From Eublepharis macularius (taxonomy: Eukaryota; Chordata; Lepidosauria; Squamata; Eublepharidae), in NCBI RefSeq assembly GCF_028583425.1, contig NC_072801.1, forward strand, positions 57,427,766-57,491,765: a stretch of DNA of 64,000 nucleotides, given 5' to 3'. This document shows, one piece after another, positions 1 to 12,190 of this stretch. Position numbers and translations under genes: made by a program. A model generated the notes under the pieces. It saw only the letters and a list, made by a program, of their open reading frames with translations. It did no database searches and was not told the origin of the DNA. Position 1 is the first letter of the stretch. Every line of letters starts with the position of its first letter.

Positions 1-607
1 ATGTCACATGCAGTGACGTCATCATTCAGTCCAGGCGCACACGCATAGGGGTGGCAACAGCCCTGAAGCTGCCCCCGGCCTCAGGCGCCAGAAACTGTGG
101 CACCAGCCCTGCTGCCATGTAGATGGGACCGGAAGAATCTGGACTTTCCTGCCCATACAGCAGCCAGACCAGCTTTCCTACGAACTTTCCCCAAAACATC
201 ACAGCAAAGCAGGTTTGGCAAAGATAGCAGAAAAGTAAAAGAAAACAAAGCCAGGTGGTGCACAGAAGACCAGATTGCTATGGGAACCAGGAAAAAAACC
301 CACTTCCCAACAGCATTCAAACCAGGCCAAATAAGACATGTATATATGACCTTAGCCCTGTTTTTAACTGCCCCTTTAAAAACTCCCTAAACCTTCTGAG
401 CTATCTTTTCCAAACTCCTCCTAGCTAAACTCCATGGATCACCTTAAACCCCACCCATCCTAAGCATCTCCAAAAAATGCCCCAACCATTTTACTACAGT
501 GGTGACACCCCCGTTAAGCCTAAATCTGCCCATCTTACTGCTTTTTGCTTTCCTGCACCCTATTAATCACCACTTTCTCACTCCCTAGTCTTGTGGCTCA
601 TTCTCAC
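1..607. other. Gene 1 intron 4, left edge of window
   Basis: No exon-like segment with acceptor, protease motif and donor was found. The first ~120 bases resemble the GC-rich interspersed repeat with a CAGTGACGTCATC-type stretch seen at several other places in the window. The rest looks like unconstrained intron. Gene 1 exons 5 and 6 are expected further left. Confidence 0.6.
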
Positions 608-879
608 CTCCATATTGTGGGGATCCCCATCCTGTCACCCAACATAAGGTGCCCTCTTGGAACTGGACACTGGCATCCGGAAGACAGGCTGGAAGGATGC
701 TTTGGGTGAAGCGGATTGGATGTTCCAACCGGGCGAGAGCTATATCGCCACTAGTCCCATCTCCAGCATAGTTTTTGTGCACAATCACCTGGGAAATTCT
801 CAACCACACAGCATTGGAGTCTGAGTTCAAGAGCTGATAGTTCCCAAGGTTTGCTCGAAAGTTATCAAGTATTAAATTC
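608..879 (-). CDS. Gene 1 exon 4 (catalytic Asp)
   Basis: 272 nt, phase 2 in and phase 1 out, GTGAGA donor. It carries the [11 protein letters not shown] catalytic-aspartate motif, an LPACLPD cysteine segment and CWVTGWG. Exactly 272 nt is also the exon 4 length in genes 2 and 3. Confidence 0.93.
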
Positions 880-3324
880 CTGTTTGAAGAAACATCCAAA
901 GGTCAAGACTTCTGGAGATTCCAAAGGAAAAGAGCATACTGTGGTACTGAACCCAAACTTTTCAATCATACAAAGTTCATATCTTGACACATCATCCTGA
1001 GCCATCACCTTTTTAAATAACCACTGGCACCTTTGTCCTCGTCACCAAGCTTCCTTGTATCTCTGCAAACAAAACATTGTCTGCCACGTTCTTTCTCCTG
1101 TGGTGGCTAATTTATTTTACACTGCACATGCACAATATCATAGGGGAATAGAGGGCCGGGTTCTCCTGACACTTTTATGCTTACAACAACCCTGTGAGGG
1201 AGATTAAGCTGAGAATGCAAGTGATTATTCAAAAATCACCCAGTGAGTTTAGATTCAGAATTTCAGCTAGTCCAGCATACTCTCTAGTACGGGCCTAACT
1301 AGACAAGATGTTTTTAAATAAGTTGAGTCCAGGTTTATCATTTTCCCAGCATATACACAACAGCTGCAGGAACCTAATTTTTTGAGCACTGAAGGGCCAA
1401 GCTAGAAGTGACGAATTACATTTTAATGGCAAGTAAACAGGCTCGCATGTATTCCTCTCTGTTCGCTTGTGCTCCACTTGCACTCCACTTGATCATCGAG
1501 TGGAGTGCAAGCAGAGCGCAAGAGATCAGGGAGGAATACATGTGAGTCTGTTCACTTGCCATTAAAATGTAATTTGTCACTTCTAGCTTGGCCCTGATTT
1601 GGGATGGTGGAGACCATTCTTCCATCTACTCACCGAGGGAAGCAATGGGCCGCCGTCAGCACCCACTCAGAATTGATGAGTGTCGCTCCACAGGCATGTT
1701 GCCCATTATACTGGAGACTGACTTGCCATGGCCACGCTCCACGGGAGGCATCCTCGCCACCAACAATGCGGTTTTTGGCCACCACCTGACCACACACTAG
1801 CAGAATATATGTGTGTGTGAAAAAGAAGGAAACCAGAGTTACCATAAACCAAAGGTTTGACCTGACGTTTCAGGGTTTTAGCCTCTTTCTTGGGGTGTCC
1901 AGACAAAGTAGCGACTTTGTACAGGAACCGGGGGGGGGGGGAGTTATTTTACTCATTGCCTACTCCTATGCTTTTTAAACACTCCAAAATAGTGAGTTGA
2001 AAGTTATATAAGGAATGAGCTTTTGACTCCACCTCCGAGTCACTGCACACTATTCCAGTTCTTCTCCCTGGCCCGCAAGGTGCAACACCTGGCATCTGCT
2101 AAGATTTTGGCCATGTCCTAAGATTCACTAAGATTCTGGCCATGTCCTACCAGGTCCCCCACACACATCTGTCAGGCACCACGCCCTGAGTTGTCAGGTT
2201 CCACCCTCATCTTAGGGTCAAAACTCATTAGAAATGATAACCCTTTAAAAAGACATACATTTGGTTGAAGTGAAAGAAAACTGTCCTCATTTCTGAAAAG
2301 ATCGTGTGCATCTATCAAATACATGTACACACACTGCTTTCTGCTGAAAAGACAAACTGAAGACAAAAATGAAACATGTACTCTTGCCTCAGCAATAGTT
2401 GCCAACTCCTGACAGGAATCCTATGTTTTTAAGTGTTATGCAATAAGGAAAAATTCACTAAGTGAAGAGTTTTGCCTGTCACTGGTCTTATGACCCCACG
2501 GTGTGAATTTCACTGACAGAACCACCCCCTCACACACCTCCCATAGTTCTGCAATACTTACCTCCCTCAGTGCCATTTTCGAAATCTCCTGGAAACAAAA
2601 AGAGAAAAAAGAAAAAGTGATTTTCTGGTTTAGATAAAACCAGGTTCTGAAACCAAATTTGGTCTAAACCAAACAACTTCCTCAAACATTGATATAAATT
2701 AGTTTTGTCAAATGATTAAAAGTTCCATTCGGTTTTCATTCAGTTAATTGGTTAAAAGTCAAATAGTTTGTTAACAACTGGGTCAAACTAGTTGTGGAAG
2801 CAAACTTGTGTCTTTTAAACATAGATAGGCCCCAAATCTATTTGAACTGTAAGCAAGAGTTGCCAAACACTCCCCTGCTCACCAGTTTTTCTCCTGACAG
2901 TCTTTACTGTATTTTCCTCTTCAGACTCATTTCTAGTAAAAGATCTAGGCTGGAAGCAAAATTACCTTGGGGATGGTCTATGCTGGAGGGGGGAAGCAAC
3001 CAACAGGGAAATGTTTTAGAAACCACAGCCCACTCACCAGCACAGGTAATTTGGCCCCAGATCAGATCAAAAATCTGGCTAATCCATAGTGTTCCCAGGT
3101 CCCTCTCCTCTCCTGGCAGGAGGTGAGGGACCTGGGACATACCCTCCAAGGCCTTCTCATGCACACGCGCTCCCAGAAAGGCATGATAACATCATTTCCG
3201 AGTAACGATGTCACCACACCGGCCACAGGTTTACTCCTGAGCTTTGCGCAGGGCTAATTCTGGCCCAATGAAGCACGGGAGCATGCCTACAACAGGTGTG
3301 AAGACACCACTTCAGGAAGTTACA

Positions 3325-3368
<44 letters not shown>

Positions 3369-6300
3369 TGGTGCACATTTTCCCAGGTTGCCTGCCAGCA
3401 TCAGGCCATTGCCAGAGGGTTTGCCACCTCCAGCCAATCGGCAGGCAGCCCAGGAAGACCCAAGAGATAAGCCTACTGTTTCTCACAATAGCCAACCAGA
3501 GGCCTTCTGGAAGCCTCATAAGGGCAATACCCCCCCTCCCCCGTTGCACCCCAGCTACTGATATTCAGAGTTACACTGCATCAGAACATGGACGTTTTAT
3601 TTAACCATCATTGAGGAAAATGGTTGATTATCCGCTATGAATTTATCTAATAACCTTTTCAAGGCATCTAAGCTAGTGGCTATTACCACATCTTATGACA
3701 CTGAATTCCACAAGTTAATTCTATGCTGGACAAACTCTGTGGTCTGTCCTGACTCGACTGCCCATCGAGTTCACCAGACGTCCCTGAGATCTGGTATTAT
3801 TACAACAGCAGAAGGAAAATGTTTTCTTTATCCACTTTCTTCATACTGTATATAATTTTATAATCCTCTATCGTGTCTAGTCCTGGCATGCTCCCTGTCA
3901 TGCTAGTTTCTTTGCCTCCATCAAACCACTTAGCTGCAATTTGCCATGACAGACATGAACATCATTTCTCATGCCCACATGCTCCCCCCACACTCCTTCC
4001 CCTTCGAACTATAGACACATGTCACATTTCATTTAGGCTATTAAGCTGAAATATTAAAGTCCACTTACAAAACATACCACAAGTCATTAAGTTGTCCATA
4101 ACATTCACCCCAGCCATTTATCATTTAAAACCACAAAGAGAGTTATATCATTTCCATCACACTCCACACTTTCTGTAGCCTTTCACTTTTACTTTGAAGA
4201 GATGGAGGTTGTAGTCCTAAGAATATTTTCCTGGGAGTAAGCCCTGTTGACTAAAATGTTACTTCCAAGTAGACCTGTTTAGGCTTGCTCCCTGTATTTC
4301 CCAGTAGCATGCAAACACTATCCTTGCTGCTGATAATAAATGTACAACCTACTGTAGACGGGGGGATATATGAACCATTGCAATATTATCCATGTTTATA
4401 AAACCAGGTTTGAAGAGAAGATCAGCTTTTAGTACCTCTAATCTTATTCTGGACACTATCTTCTAAAAGGCCCAAGTTCTAACAGCATATCCACCATGAC
4501 ATGTGGCAAAAATTCACCATTTCTGTTGAACAAATCAGCAGCTTCCAGCTGAACATTGGTAAATGTTTGACAGTTTCCATGGGGACCAGTGAAGAATAAA
4601 ACAGAGTAGTATTTAAATGACAGTACTTAAGGTTGTCTAAAAAGGGCAACAGGAAAAATTGAGCTGAATTACAGCCCTTACTATAAGAGTCACTCTACAC
4701 AAGAGACATCTTACACAGGGACACTCATGTGAAAGATCTTACACTTGTTCTCCTATTGTGGATACACATGCCCTGCTAGGGAGATGAATTTAAGACCACA
4801 CAGAAATTTAATTTAAGACCACATAGAAAGTAAGTCACTTAAGCGTCTCCATGTAAGATGTCTTGTGTAGACAGACTCTAAGAAATATAGCCATGGATCC
4901 AGCCTTAAGGTAGAGGAAATTTCTCTGTAAGGAGCCTTCCACCTACTTAAATGGCTTTTCCATTGGAGAAAGACTCCTTAGGCTGGAGGAGGGCTTTGCT
5001 CAGTGGAATGGTAGGAACCAAGCATTACTTTCCAAATGTGCAATCCTAAGGAAAGTTACAGCCTTCCAAGGCCATTGATTTCTTTAGATTTAAAAAGGTG
5101 TAACTCTGTTTAGGACTGCATTGCTTGTTAGCCAGATTTTGCAGGGGAGGTAAAGAGGGGCATGCATTTTTAAAATGAATTTTTCTTTATAGCAGGAAGT
5201 AAGCATTTAGAAAAGCACCTCATATGAATGCAAATTCCAGAGGGAAGGTTGTATTCACCTGTGGCAGCAAAGAAAAACAAAAATCTTGTTGTGACCCTTG
5301 ACCCATTTTAGTCTGGCATACATCTAGAGCCCACTTCATCAGATGCATGAGGGGGACACTCAGCAGATATATAAATACTGACTCTGCAGCCTGCACCTTT
5401 TTTCTTTCTAAACAAAGCATCTGTGCCAACAGAGGATCCACCTCATGTATCAGATGGGCTGTATGTAGTCCATGGAAATTTATGCTGGAATAAAGAATTG
5501 TTAAGGTAATTAATGTGCCACAGGGCTCCTGTCTGTCTTCCTGCAAGTGAGGTGCACAAAGGAGGATTAATCGGAGGAAATAACCTGAGTAATATGAGTG
5601 CCTCAGGCAGCATTTTTTGTAAAATGTGGGTGTGTTCAGCTCATGAAGAATACAGAGTAGAAGAGTCATATACACCCACAACACCAATAAAATAGATTTA
5701 CAGATCCCAGCCTCCTTTCCATGACCAAATTTATGAGACCTTCCATAGACAACCAGAATACAAGGTAATATTCACCTGTAGGATTCACAGCTCTTGAAAG
5801 ACAAACTTCTTGTCCCTAGTGGGGCCTGAGGATGGAGGCCTGCACGGTCAAGGGACAGAATTCAGGTTCACCAGCATAGCCAACAGTGCCCAATGAAGGG
5901 CTGCCATTGTCCATCTGCTTTGGGCAACTCTCACCCCCACACTCAATTGCCCAAACTTGCTGAAAAAGCAGCAGGAGAAAAATGGGAGGGGGTGGCATTG
6001 CTAGGGTTGCCAGGCACAGCTTGGCAACCAGTAGGAAACTGACTGGGGGGGGGGGGGTTCCAGCAGCACCAAGAAGCCATCGCTCCCCATGTGGACAGAA
6101 GTTACATCAGTTTATTGCCAGGGGCACGCTAGTGTTTGGGCAGAACTCTATGGTTTAACCAGGGGTCATTTTGTAGAAAAAGAGCTGGAGGAACTCATTA
6201 GCATAACTCATTAGCATATGCCACACTCCTTGCCACCACCAGAAGTGTGTCATTAGTATAACTGATTTGCATATGCCACACCCCCTGATATCACCTATCC

Positions 6301-9300
6301 TGGCTGTTTTGGACCCAATCCTGGCCATTCAGGACCGAAATTGGACCCAAAATGGCAAAAAGGGGCTGAAAATGGCTGAAAAGGGGCCCAAAATGGTCAG
6401 GATCAGGCCGCTGCTGAGCAGGAGAGTGATCCACCACCTGTCAGAGGCCCGATCCGGGCCTTTTCAGCCCCAATCTAGGCTGAAACGGGCCCAAAATGGT
6501 CGAGGGTCAGGTGGGCGGGGCCACCTGACATGTGACTTCTTTGGGGACCTGCCGGTACTGCATTCCTGCGTGTTCCCCCTCGAAATGAGCCCTGGGTTTA
6601 ACCATAAATATTTCCCGAATAGCGTACCCAGTGATGCACTGATGTCACTTTTAGCCACATGGGGAATTACATCAGTGAATCAGGAACCTGCCATTCAACC
6701 CCCCATATGTGCTGCCATTTTCCACCACCAGCCAGATGAATTGGACTTGGTTGTAATTGAGCTCGATTTCCTCTCACACTCTTCAAACAACCTAAATACT
6801 GTCATCTAAATCCTACCCTGATTCCTTCTTCACCTCTCCCACTATGCTTCAGGCTGTCTGCCACTTTTCCCTCCAAAATGTCTTGTAAGATCTGATTAAA
6901 TATTTATTTTCCCCCTAAAACTGAAAAACTGTTCCAGGGATGTGCAAGGGGGGTGGTTAGTAATGTCATTTCAGCCAACCGATGAGTAGCACAGTCAGTT
7001 CGGCTGGAAACTAACGGGATTATTTTTTTCCTGAGATCAATCCTACTTGGAAGACCAAGAGCAGCTCAGCCACTGTGTTCATGGATGCATGGATGTAGTG
7101 CACTCTACAACTTGACACAAGCACAAATCAGGAGTGCATGCAAAGTGAATGCAAAGCAGACTATTTAAAGCAGGTGAACCCTACCTCAAGTGTAACTCAC
7201 ATGCATAGAGACAGACACCATACCATTGAGGAATTAAGCATTTAGAAGACAAAATTCAAAACATTTACATGTTTTACCAAATTAGAACCCTGAGGATGAA
7301 AGCCCCAAGAAAAAGAGCAGATCTGTGGCATTGAAATGCCACACAGAGTAGGTAACTCAGGGAAGTGATCCAAGCATATTAAAATATATATACTTTGCCC
7401 CACCCCCCTGCTTCCAAAGCAGCTACAAATCAAGACCTAGACTATGGGTATATATTACTATGTTATGGAATTATCTATCTAAGAATCATTGATCCATTTT
7501 ACAGGAAAGAAGCACTGAGGCCAAGGCTCTCCGGTACCAAGAAAAACAGTGAATCTATAGCAAAGAATTTGCTAAATGTGTAATTGAAACCACATATCTT
7601 ACTATATAAACGTCTAAGCATATTCAAGACATCTCACTTCCTACCCTGGTGTGCGTCCAGAGGGCGCTGCTGTGGAGGGAAACCCAGATCAGGCAGTCAG
7701 ACCCCCAGAGAGTGCACCACAGTGGGAAGCCCAGGCTAGGATCAGGTACAGAGCAGGCAGCAATGGCCGCCCCCCTCTCCCCTTCACCCAGCCGGAATCA
7801 GGTGCAGAACAGGAGGCAGTGTCTGCCCCTTCTCCACCCAGCCAGGATTAAGAGCAGAGCAGATGGCAATGCCCACCCCCGCTTCACCCAGCCAGAATCA
7901 GGCATGGAGCAAGCGTCAATGCTCACCACTTCACCCGGCCAGTATCAGGAGTGGAGCAGGTGACAATGCCCACCCCTTCCTTCACCCAGCTGGGATCAAG
8001 TGTGGAGCAGGAGGCAATGCCCACCCCCCTTTCACCTGGACAGGATCAGACGCAATGGAGGTGGCCATGCCCCCTCTCCCCGCCGCCGCCGCCACCTTCA
8101 TCCAGCCAGGATCAGTAACAGAGGAGGAAGGAATGCCCCCTTGCCTGCCCTCCCCTTTCTAGAGTCCGTTGTATTTTTTCCCACAACAGGCATTGCTAGT
8201 CCATTTATATCATGAATGAAACTGGTCTCCGGATTCAATCATAATATGGATGTGCATTGGCTCTTTCTTACAAACAGTTGTTTGCGGGACACGCGGGATG
8301 TATGTGCATTCACTGTAACATGTGAACAGGGCTAGTGAGAGAAATGATTGGTCCAAGCTTGATCTATAGCATAGCCAACCTGCAAAGCCAGCAGGGACAG
8401 ATACACAGAGAGAAAGAGGAGGGCATAGGTGAAGACAGATCAAGATGGGTAGCTGTGTCCATCTGTTTGTAGCAGTAGAAAAGAGCAAGAGTCCAGTAGC
8501 ATCTATAAGACTAACAAAATTTGCGGTAGGATATGAGCTTTCGTGAGTTACAGCTCACTTCTTCAGGTTAGTCTTATACGTGCTTCTGTATTCTTGCTAT
8601 TTTCTATTGCTATGGATGAAGATAGTGCATAAAAGATACTCACATACACATGTGCCCATGAGCATGCACACAACAAACACAGAGAAAGTAAGACAAAGCA
8701 GAGAGCTCACAGAACTCACTGCCACTGGCTGAAGCCGGTCCATGTTGCTCTGCTGCCAGTTACTGATTATATTACAGCTGTCATTCTTCCTGCAACCTGC
8801 TGCTGGTAGCTAACCTGAGTGCAGCTAGAGCAGCTTGCTAGTGGGAGTTGCAAGTTCACTAACACACATCCCGCCTCCACCAGTTAGTCTGATAGGCCCA
8901 GGACGCTGCCCATCCTCCGTCCTCTAAGCCGCTGCCAAGCCATCTATTATATTACATTATGTACCATAATGACATTCTTACAATAGGACAGAGGTGAATT
9001 CTACGCTCTGGCTGCTGAATGACCAAACCGGTTCCTTCTCACCAGTGTTTGCAAAGTCCAGGGCTGGGTGGGAGAGGGTGACTGTTGTAAACTTTGCTCA
9101 TGCTATAACCTGTGCACACACACACTGCCAGAATACCTGGACAACTTCCCCTTCCGAGTGCCTATGCTTGCACAGAGCACACGTGTGCAAACCATTTAAA
9201 AATCATCATCATCATCATTCATTCTGGAAGCAAGGGGGGAACATGTAGGAAATACAGTTTAGCTATACCTAAGAACATCTCCTAGCCTGGCAGCTGGCTC

Positions 9301-10374
9301 AGATGCCCCCAAACCAAGCAGCCATTGAACAGCTGATTTACCCAGCACCAAAAAGAGAGATTCCAGTTTGCTTTCAGCAGGGCTGTGGGAGCCCGGGGGG
9401 GGGGGCACACAAAGGGAACAAGATTCCAGGAGTTCTGATCACCCACAGTTCTCCAAGAGTCAGGCATGCCATGTGATTTGCTTTCATATGATATTAGGGT
9501 AGATGGGACAGACGCGGAGGAAATTTTTGTCTAGTGGCTCTAGGAAGCCCGAAATTCCACAGCACTCCAGAGTTCTAGCTGCCTACCCCAAGAACTGGAT
9601 TCCACTCACCTTCAAGACTGCCTCCCAAGCCCAATTATACTCCCAGAGGTGAGGACTGGATCTCAGAATGATGCCCCATCTTTACACAAATGCACACGTG
9701 CATACGCTATAATTCCAGATTAACTGATTCAGAATCCCAGTCCGTGGTCACAATCATTAATATAGCTTTTTTTAAAAAATCCCTGGAGGAGCAGTTGTCA
9801 AAAGGGAAGGAAAATCCCACCAATTTACCACCCTTCAGTCCCCATCACATCATGAATGCTGAGACAGGCTACGTAGTTTGCATTCAAACAATCTTGAATA
9901 TCTACCCCACTCCCCTCTGACATCTAGGGATGGAACCGAGGCATCCTGGTTTTCCACCTTGCCGGCTTTACCCACCAGACACCACTCCCAAGATGGTCAA
10001 TGGTCACCCCTCCAAAATGTGTGAGATCCTATTCCAGAGAGACAGCCACATGGTCCTAGGGAACAGAAAACGCAGCCCTAGAGAATCACTTGTCTTTGAA
10101 ACAGCGCGGGTGGGGGTGAATCTGCACACTCCGACCCATTAGGCCACACTCCCCGGTCCTCCTCTGAATGAAATTCAACACATCAGAATTCACCGGGTAG
10201 CTTTTAAATATATATATATATTTCCCCCAAAAAACGTTTTAGATATTCCACACACACACCGCACAGGGATCTCTCAAACTCATGGTATCCTGACCCCTTC
10301 AATAGGCAGTATTACTTACCCTGTATCAGGGGAAGCACAGAGAAGTACAGGAAAGAGAAGAGCGTGTTTCTCAT
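608..10374 (-). CDS. Gene 1: trypsin-like serine protease, prostasin/PRSS27-like, 3' end off the window
   Basis: Four exons on the minus strand: 10320-10374, 2562-2588, 1634-1796 and 608-879. They join in frame with phases 1, 1, 2 and leave in phase 1, giving the first 172 residues. Residues 1-18 form a hydrophobic signal peptide. A short propeptide follows with an N-glycosylation sequon (N23-G-T) and C29, the usual partner for the disulfide that keeps the propeptide attached. Activation is expected after R37, before IVGG. Catalytic His is H78 (TAAHC) and Asp is D127 (GDIAL). The exons with the S1 pocket, catalytic Ser and C-terminal anchor must lie left of base 1; none was found in 1-607. 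The usual CGGSL before the His is CGATL here. Family knowledge suggests a secreted or membrane-tethered protease; which ortholog it is cannot be decided. The 7.7 kb first intron rests on phase, strand and exon length (55 nt, as in gene 2). Confidence 0.85.
1394..1594. mobile_element. Fold-back MITE, GGGCCAAGCTA family
   Basis: ~200 bp hairpin with long inverted ends GGGCCAAGCTAGAAGTGACG. Same family as 36250-36367. In gene 1 intron 3-4. Confidence 0.7.
1634..1796 (-). CDS. Gene 1 exon 3 (activation site and catalytic His)
   Basis: 163 nt, phase 1 in and phase 2 out, CTAG acceptor and GTGAGT donor. It encodes CGQ, the RIVGG activation junction, the WPWQVSL segment and the TAAHC catalytic-histidine motif. 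Gene 3 exon 3 is also 163 nt. Confidence 0.93.
2562..2588 (-). CDS. Gene 1 exon 2 (propeptide microexon)
   Basis: 27 nt between a TTTCCAG acceptor and a GTAAGT donor, phase 1 in and out. With flanking bases it encodes GDFENGTEG, including an N-glycosylation sequon. Genes 2 and 3 have microexons of 24 and 21 nt at the same place. Confidence 0.75.
3328..3366. repeat. (AC)n microsatellite
   Basis: Uninterrupted CA run of about 18 units. Confidence 0.95.
3570..3890 (-). mobile_element. Older CR1-type LINE fragment
   Basis: Plus-strand text such as AAGGCATCTAAGCTAGTGGC and TATCCACTTTCTTCATACTG is the antisense of a conserved CR1-type 3' region. Diverged; in gene 1 intron 1. Confidence 0.55.
4685..4882. 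mobile_element. Diverged fold-back MITE
   Basis: Imperfect inverted ends around AGAGTC..TCTACACAAGA and ACATCTTACA; probably an older relative of 30031-30242. Confidence 0.5.
5036..5127. mobile_element. Short MITE with TGCAATCCTAA ends
   Basis: GTGCAATCCTAAGGAAAGTTAC and GTAACTCTGTTTAGGACTGCA in inverted order; diverged copy of 33597-33692. Confidence 0.55.
5330..5535. mobile_element. Degraded Penelope-type fragment
   Basis: Minus strand contains ATGCATCTGATGAAGTGGGC, the hammerhead-side motif of this family, with an inverted partner toward 5530. It accounts for a long minus-strand open frame here that is not a gene. Confidence 0.45.
6160..6594. mobile_element. Non-autonomous hAT-type element
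   Basis: Ends CAGGGGTCATTT and AAATGAGCCCTG, with a perfect 8 bp target duplication GGTTTAAC at 6152-6159 and 6595-6602. No transposase frame. Confidence 0.85.
7597..8199 (+). mobile_element. Non-autonomous Helitron, copy 1
   Basis: Starts TCTTACTATATAAACG and ends in CTAG, sits between host A (7596) and T (8200), and has a 3' hairpin (GTCCGTTGT/ACAACAGGC) about 6 bp before CTAG. These are Helitron hallmarks and the ends resemble HeliBat-like families. The interior is an imperfect array of ~40 bp units around GGATCAGG..GGAGCAGG..GCAATGCCC. No Rep/helicase frame. It lies in gene 1 intron 1. Confidence 0.85.
8445..8612 (-). mobile_element. Penelope-type fragment
   Basis: Minus-strand core CTGAAGAAGTGAGC...ACTCACGAAAGC with the family's GGTTAGTCTTA-type flanks; short second arm in inverted order. 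Confidence 0.6.
10320..10374 (-). CDS. Gene 1 exon 1 (signal peptide)
   Basis: 55 nt: ATG at 10374, then an 18-codon hydrophobic leader ([18 protein letters not shown]) and one base before a GTAAGT donor. Length and exit phase 1 match exon 1 of gene 2 exactly. It lies 7.7 kb from exon 2, but no other minus-strand protease needs a leader here. Confidence 0.75.
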
Positions 10375-11974
10375 AGTGTGAAGGGCCCCTGCTTCACCTC
10401 CCAGTGAGCAGGGCGAACTTAAACCTAGCACCCTCCAGGTTTGCTTCTGTGATAAGCAAAGAGTACCATGAAAGGTACAGCAGCTTCTTGGCAGCCTCTA
10501 GGGAGAATGTGACTCAACCTGTCCTCCCACCCTACTTTTTTCCTGTCCCCCTTCAAGTAAACACGCCCTGCTGGCTTTTTGTCCCCTCCTGGCCTGGTAC
10601 GATTTTGCTGTGGTCATTGACATGAATCTAGACAAGTCCAGATTTCAAGAAATAAAGTCTAGTTCTAAGAAAGAAATCCATTCTGTGCGATCTCAATATC
10701 AAAGTACAAACCTTTTAGCCTGTCTCTTCCCGGATGGTGTTACCTCCACAGAGAAGTTTGACAGAACTCCCAGAATTCTTTCCTTTTTTTTCATGCCTGG
10801 GTCTTGGGGGAGAGGATTTTGTGATCAGTTAGGGATACCCCAAAACAGTTATATATTTACCATATTTACAGGTAAGGGATAACTAATTAGATTATCTTAA
10901 ATATCCAACCCCTCAGTGCTGTCTCCTAGCTGGGAACAGAAGCAAAGAACACTGGTGCCTGCTCTAACCACTAGGAGCGCTCTCATGCTCCACAGCAGCC
11001 CATTCCAGGCCAATTCGGGCCCAATCCAAGCCGATTCAGGCTCAAATCAGCCCAGATCAGGCCGCTGAAGAATGCGGGAGCTCTCCCGAGGGTGGCCGCA
11101 GCCCACGTGATGACATCACTTCCTGGAAGTGACATCAACACATGGGCCCAAGACAGCACGCGTGACAAACAGCAGATAAGGTAGGTGCCAGGTCCCCTGC
11201 CTCCCACTGGGAGGACAGGGGGAGCTGGCAACCCTAGAACATGCCCCGGGAGGTGTGCTCCCCCACCTTTCCCCCCACCAGCCAGGTAAGCTGAGAGGGC
11301 CCTGGAGTGCTCCTATGCTTCACAGCAGGCCGATTTAAGCCCCAAATTGGCCCGTTTGGGGCCCAAGTCAGCCCACTGCACGCCATACCACCTGGGAGTA
11401 CACCCCGGGAGATGCGTCCCCCCTGCCTGTTCCCCTGCTGGCCAGGTAAGTGGGGGCAGGGCATGGAGAGTGGGGGCAGGGGATTCCCAGCCCCAAGTGG
11501 GGGACTGGCAATCCTACTGAAAGCTTGGCTGCTGCCAGGCGTCTGTGGGGAGGAGCACGCCCGCTGCATGGTGGCCCAGGAGATTTTTGCCTCCCAGACT
11601 GTTTCCCAGGGCCTTTCCCCTGCCCTCAGTGAGGTGAGTGGCAGCAGGGGGCAGAGGCAGGGAGCAGGGGAATCCCCTGCCCCCACCAGGGGACAGGCAA
11701 CCCTAAAGAAGGCCTGGAGATCTTCTGGAATTACAATGGATCCTGGATTACATAGCACATCTGGAGGAAATGCCTGCTTGTGTAGATGGACTGTAAAGCA
11801 TTATAACCCAGTGATGTACCCCCCAAAACTCTGTCTTCCCCAGGAGCCACCCCCAATCTCTAGGAATTTCCAAACTGAGAGCAGGCAACCCTACCCAATG
11901 AAATCCCACTATTTCTGTTCACATGAATGTGGCTGAGCATTGCAGATGAATTGGGGGGGGGGCCTTTTTAAGTG

Positions 11975-12190
11975 TTACCAACATTCAGGTGGGCCCTGGA
12001 ATTCTTTTGGAATTACAGCTGATCTCCAGGCTATAGAGATCAATTCCCCTAGCAAAAATGGCAGCTTTGCATGGTGGACTTCATAGCATCATATCCCTGT
12101 TGCTCTCCCTCCCCTCCCCAAGCTCCATCCTCCTCAGGCAATGCACTCAAATCTCCAGGAATCTCCCAAGCCAGAGTTGGCAACCTTAGT
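11975..12190 (+). mobile_element. Family-A MITE
   Basis: Degraded copy ending AGAGTTGGCAACCTT. A second partial copy precedes it at about 11705-11893. Confidence 0.55.

Noticed and set aside
5220-5687. 155-codon minus-strand frame
   Set aside because: Overlaps a degraded Penelope-type fragment and contains no protein motif.
6267-6809. 180-codon plus-strand frame
   Set aside because: Mostly inside the hAT-type element 6160-6594; no known domain.
7649-8162. Repeats with spacer-like differences that resemble a CRISPR array
   Set aside because: Units are imperfect and contiguous and lie within a Helitron in a vertebrate genome.
11234-11936. Overlapping long frames on both strands
   Set aside because: GC-rich MITE-type repeats with few stops; no codon or motif evidence.
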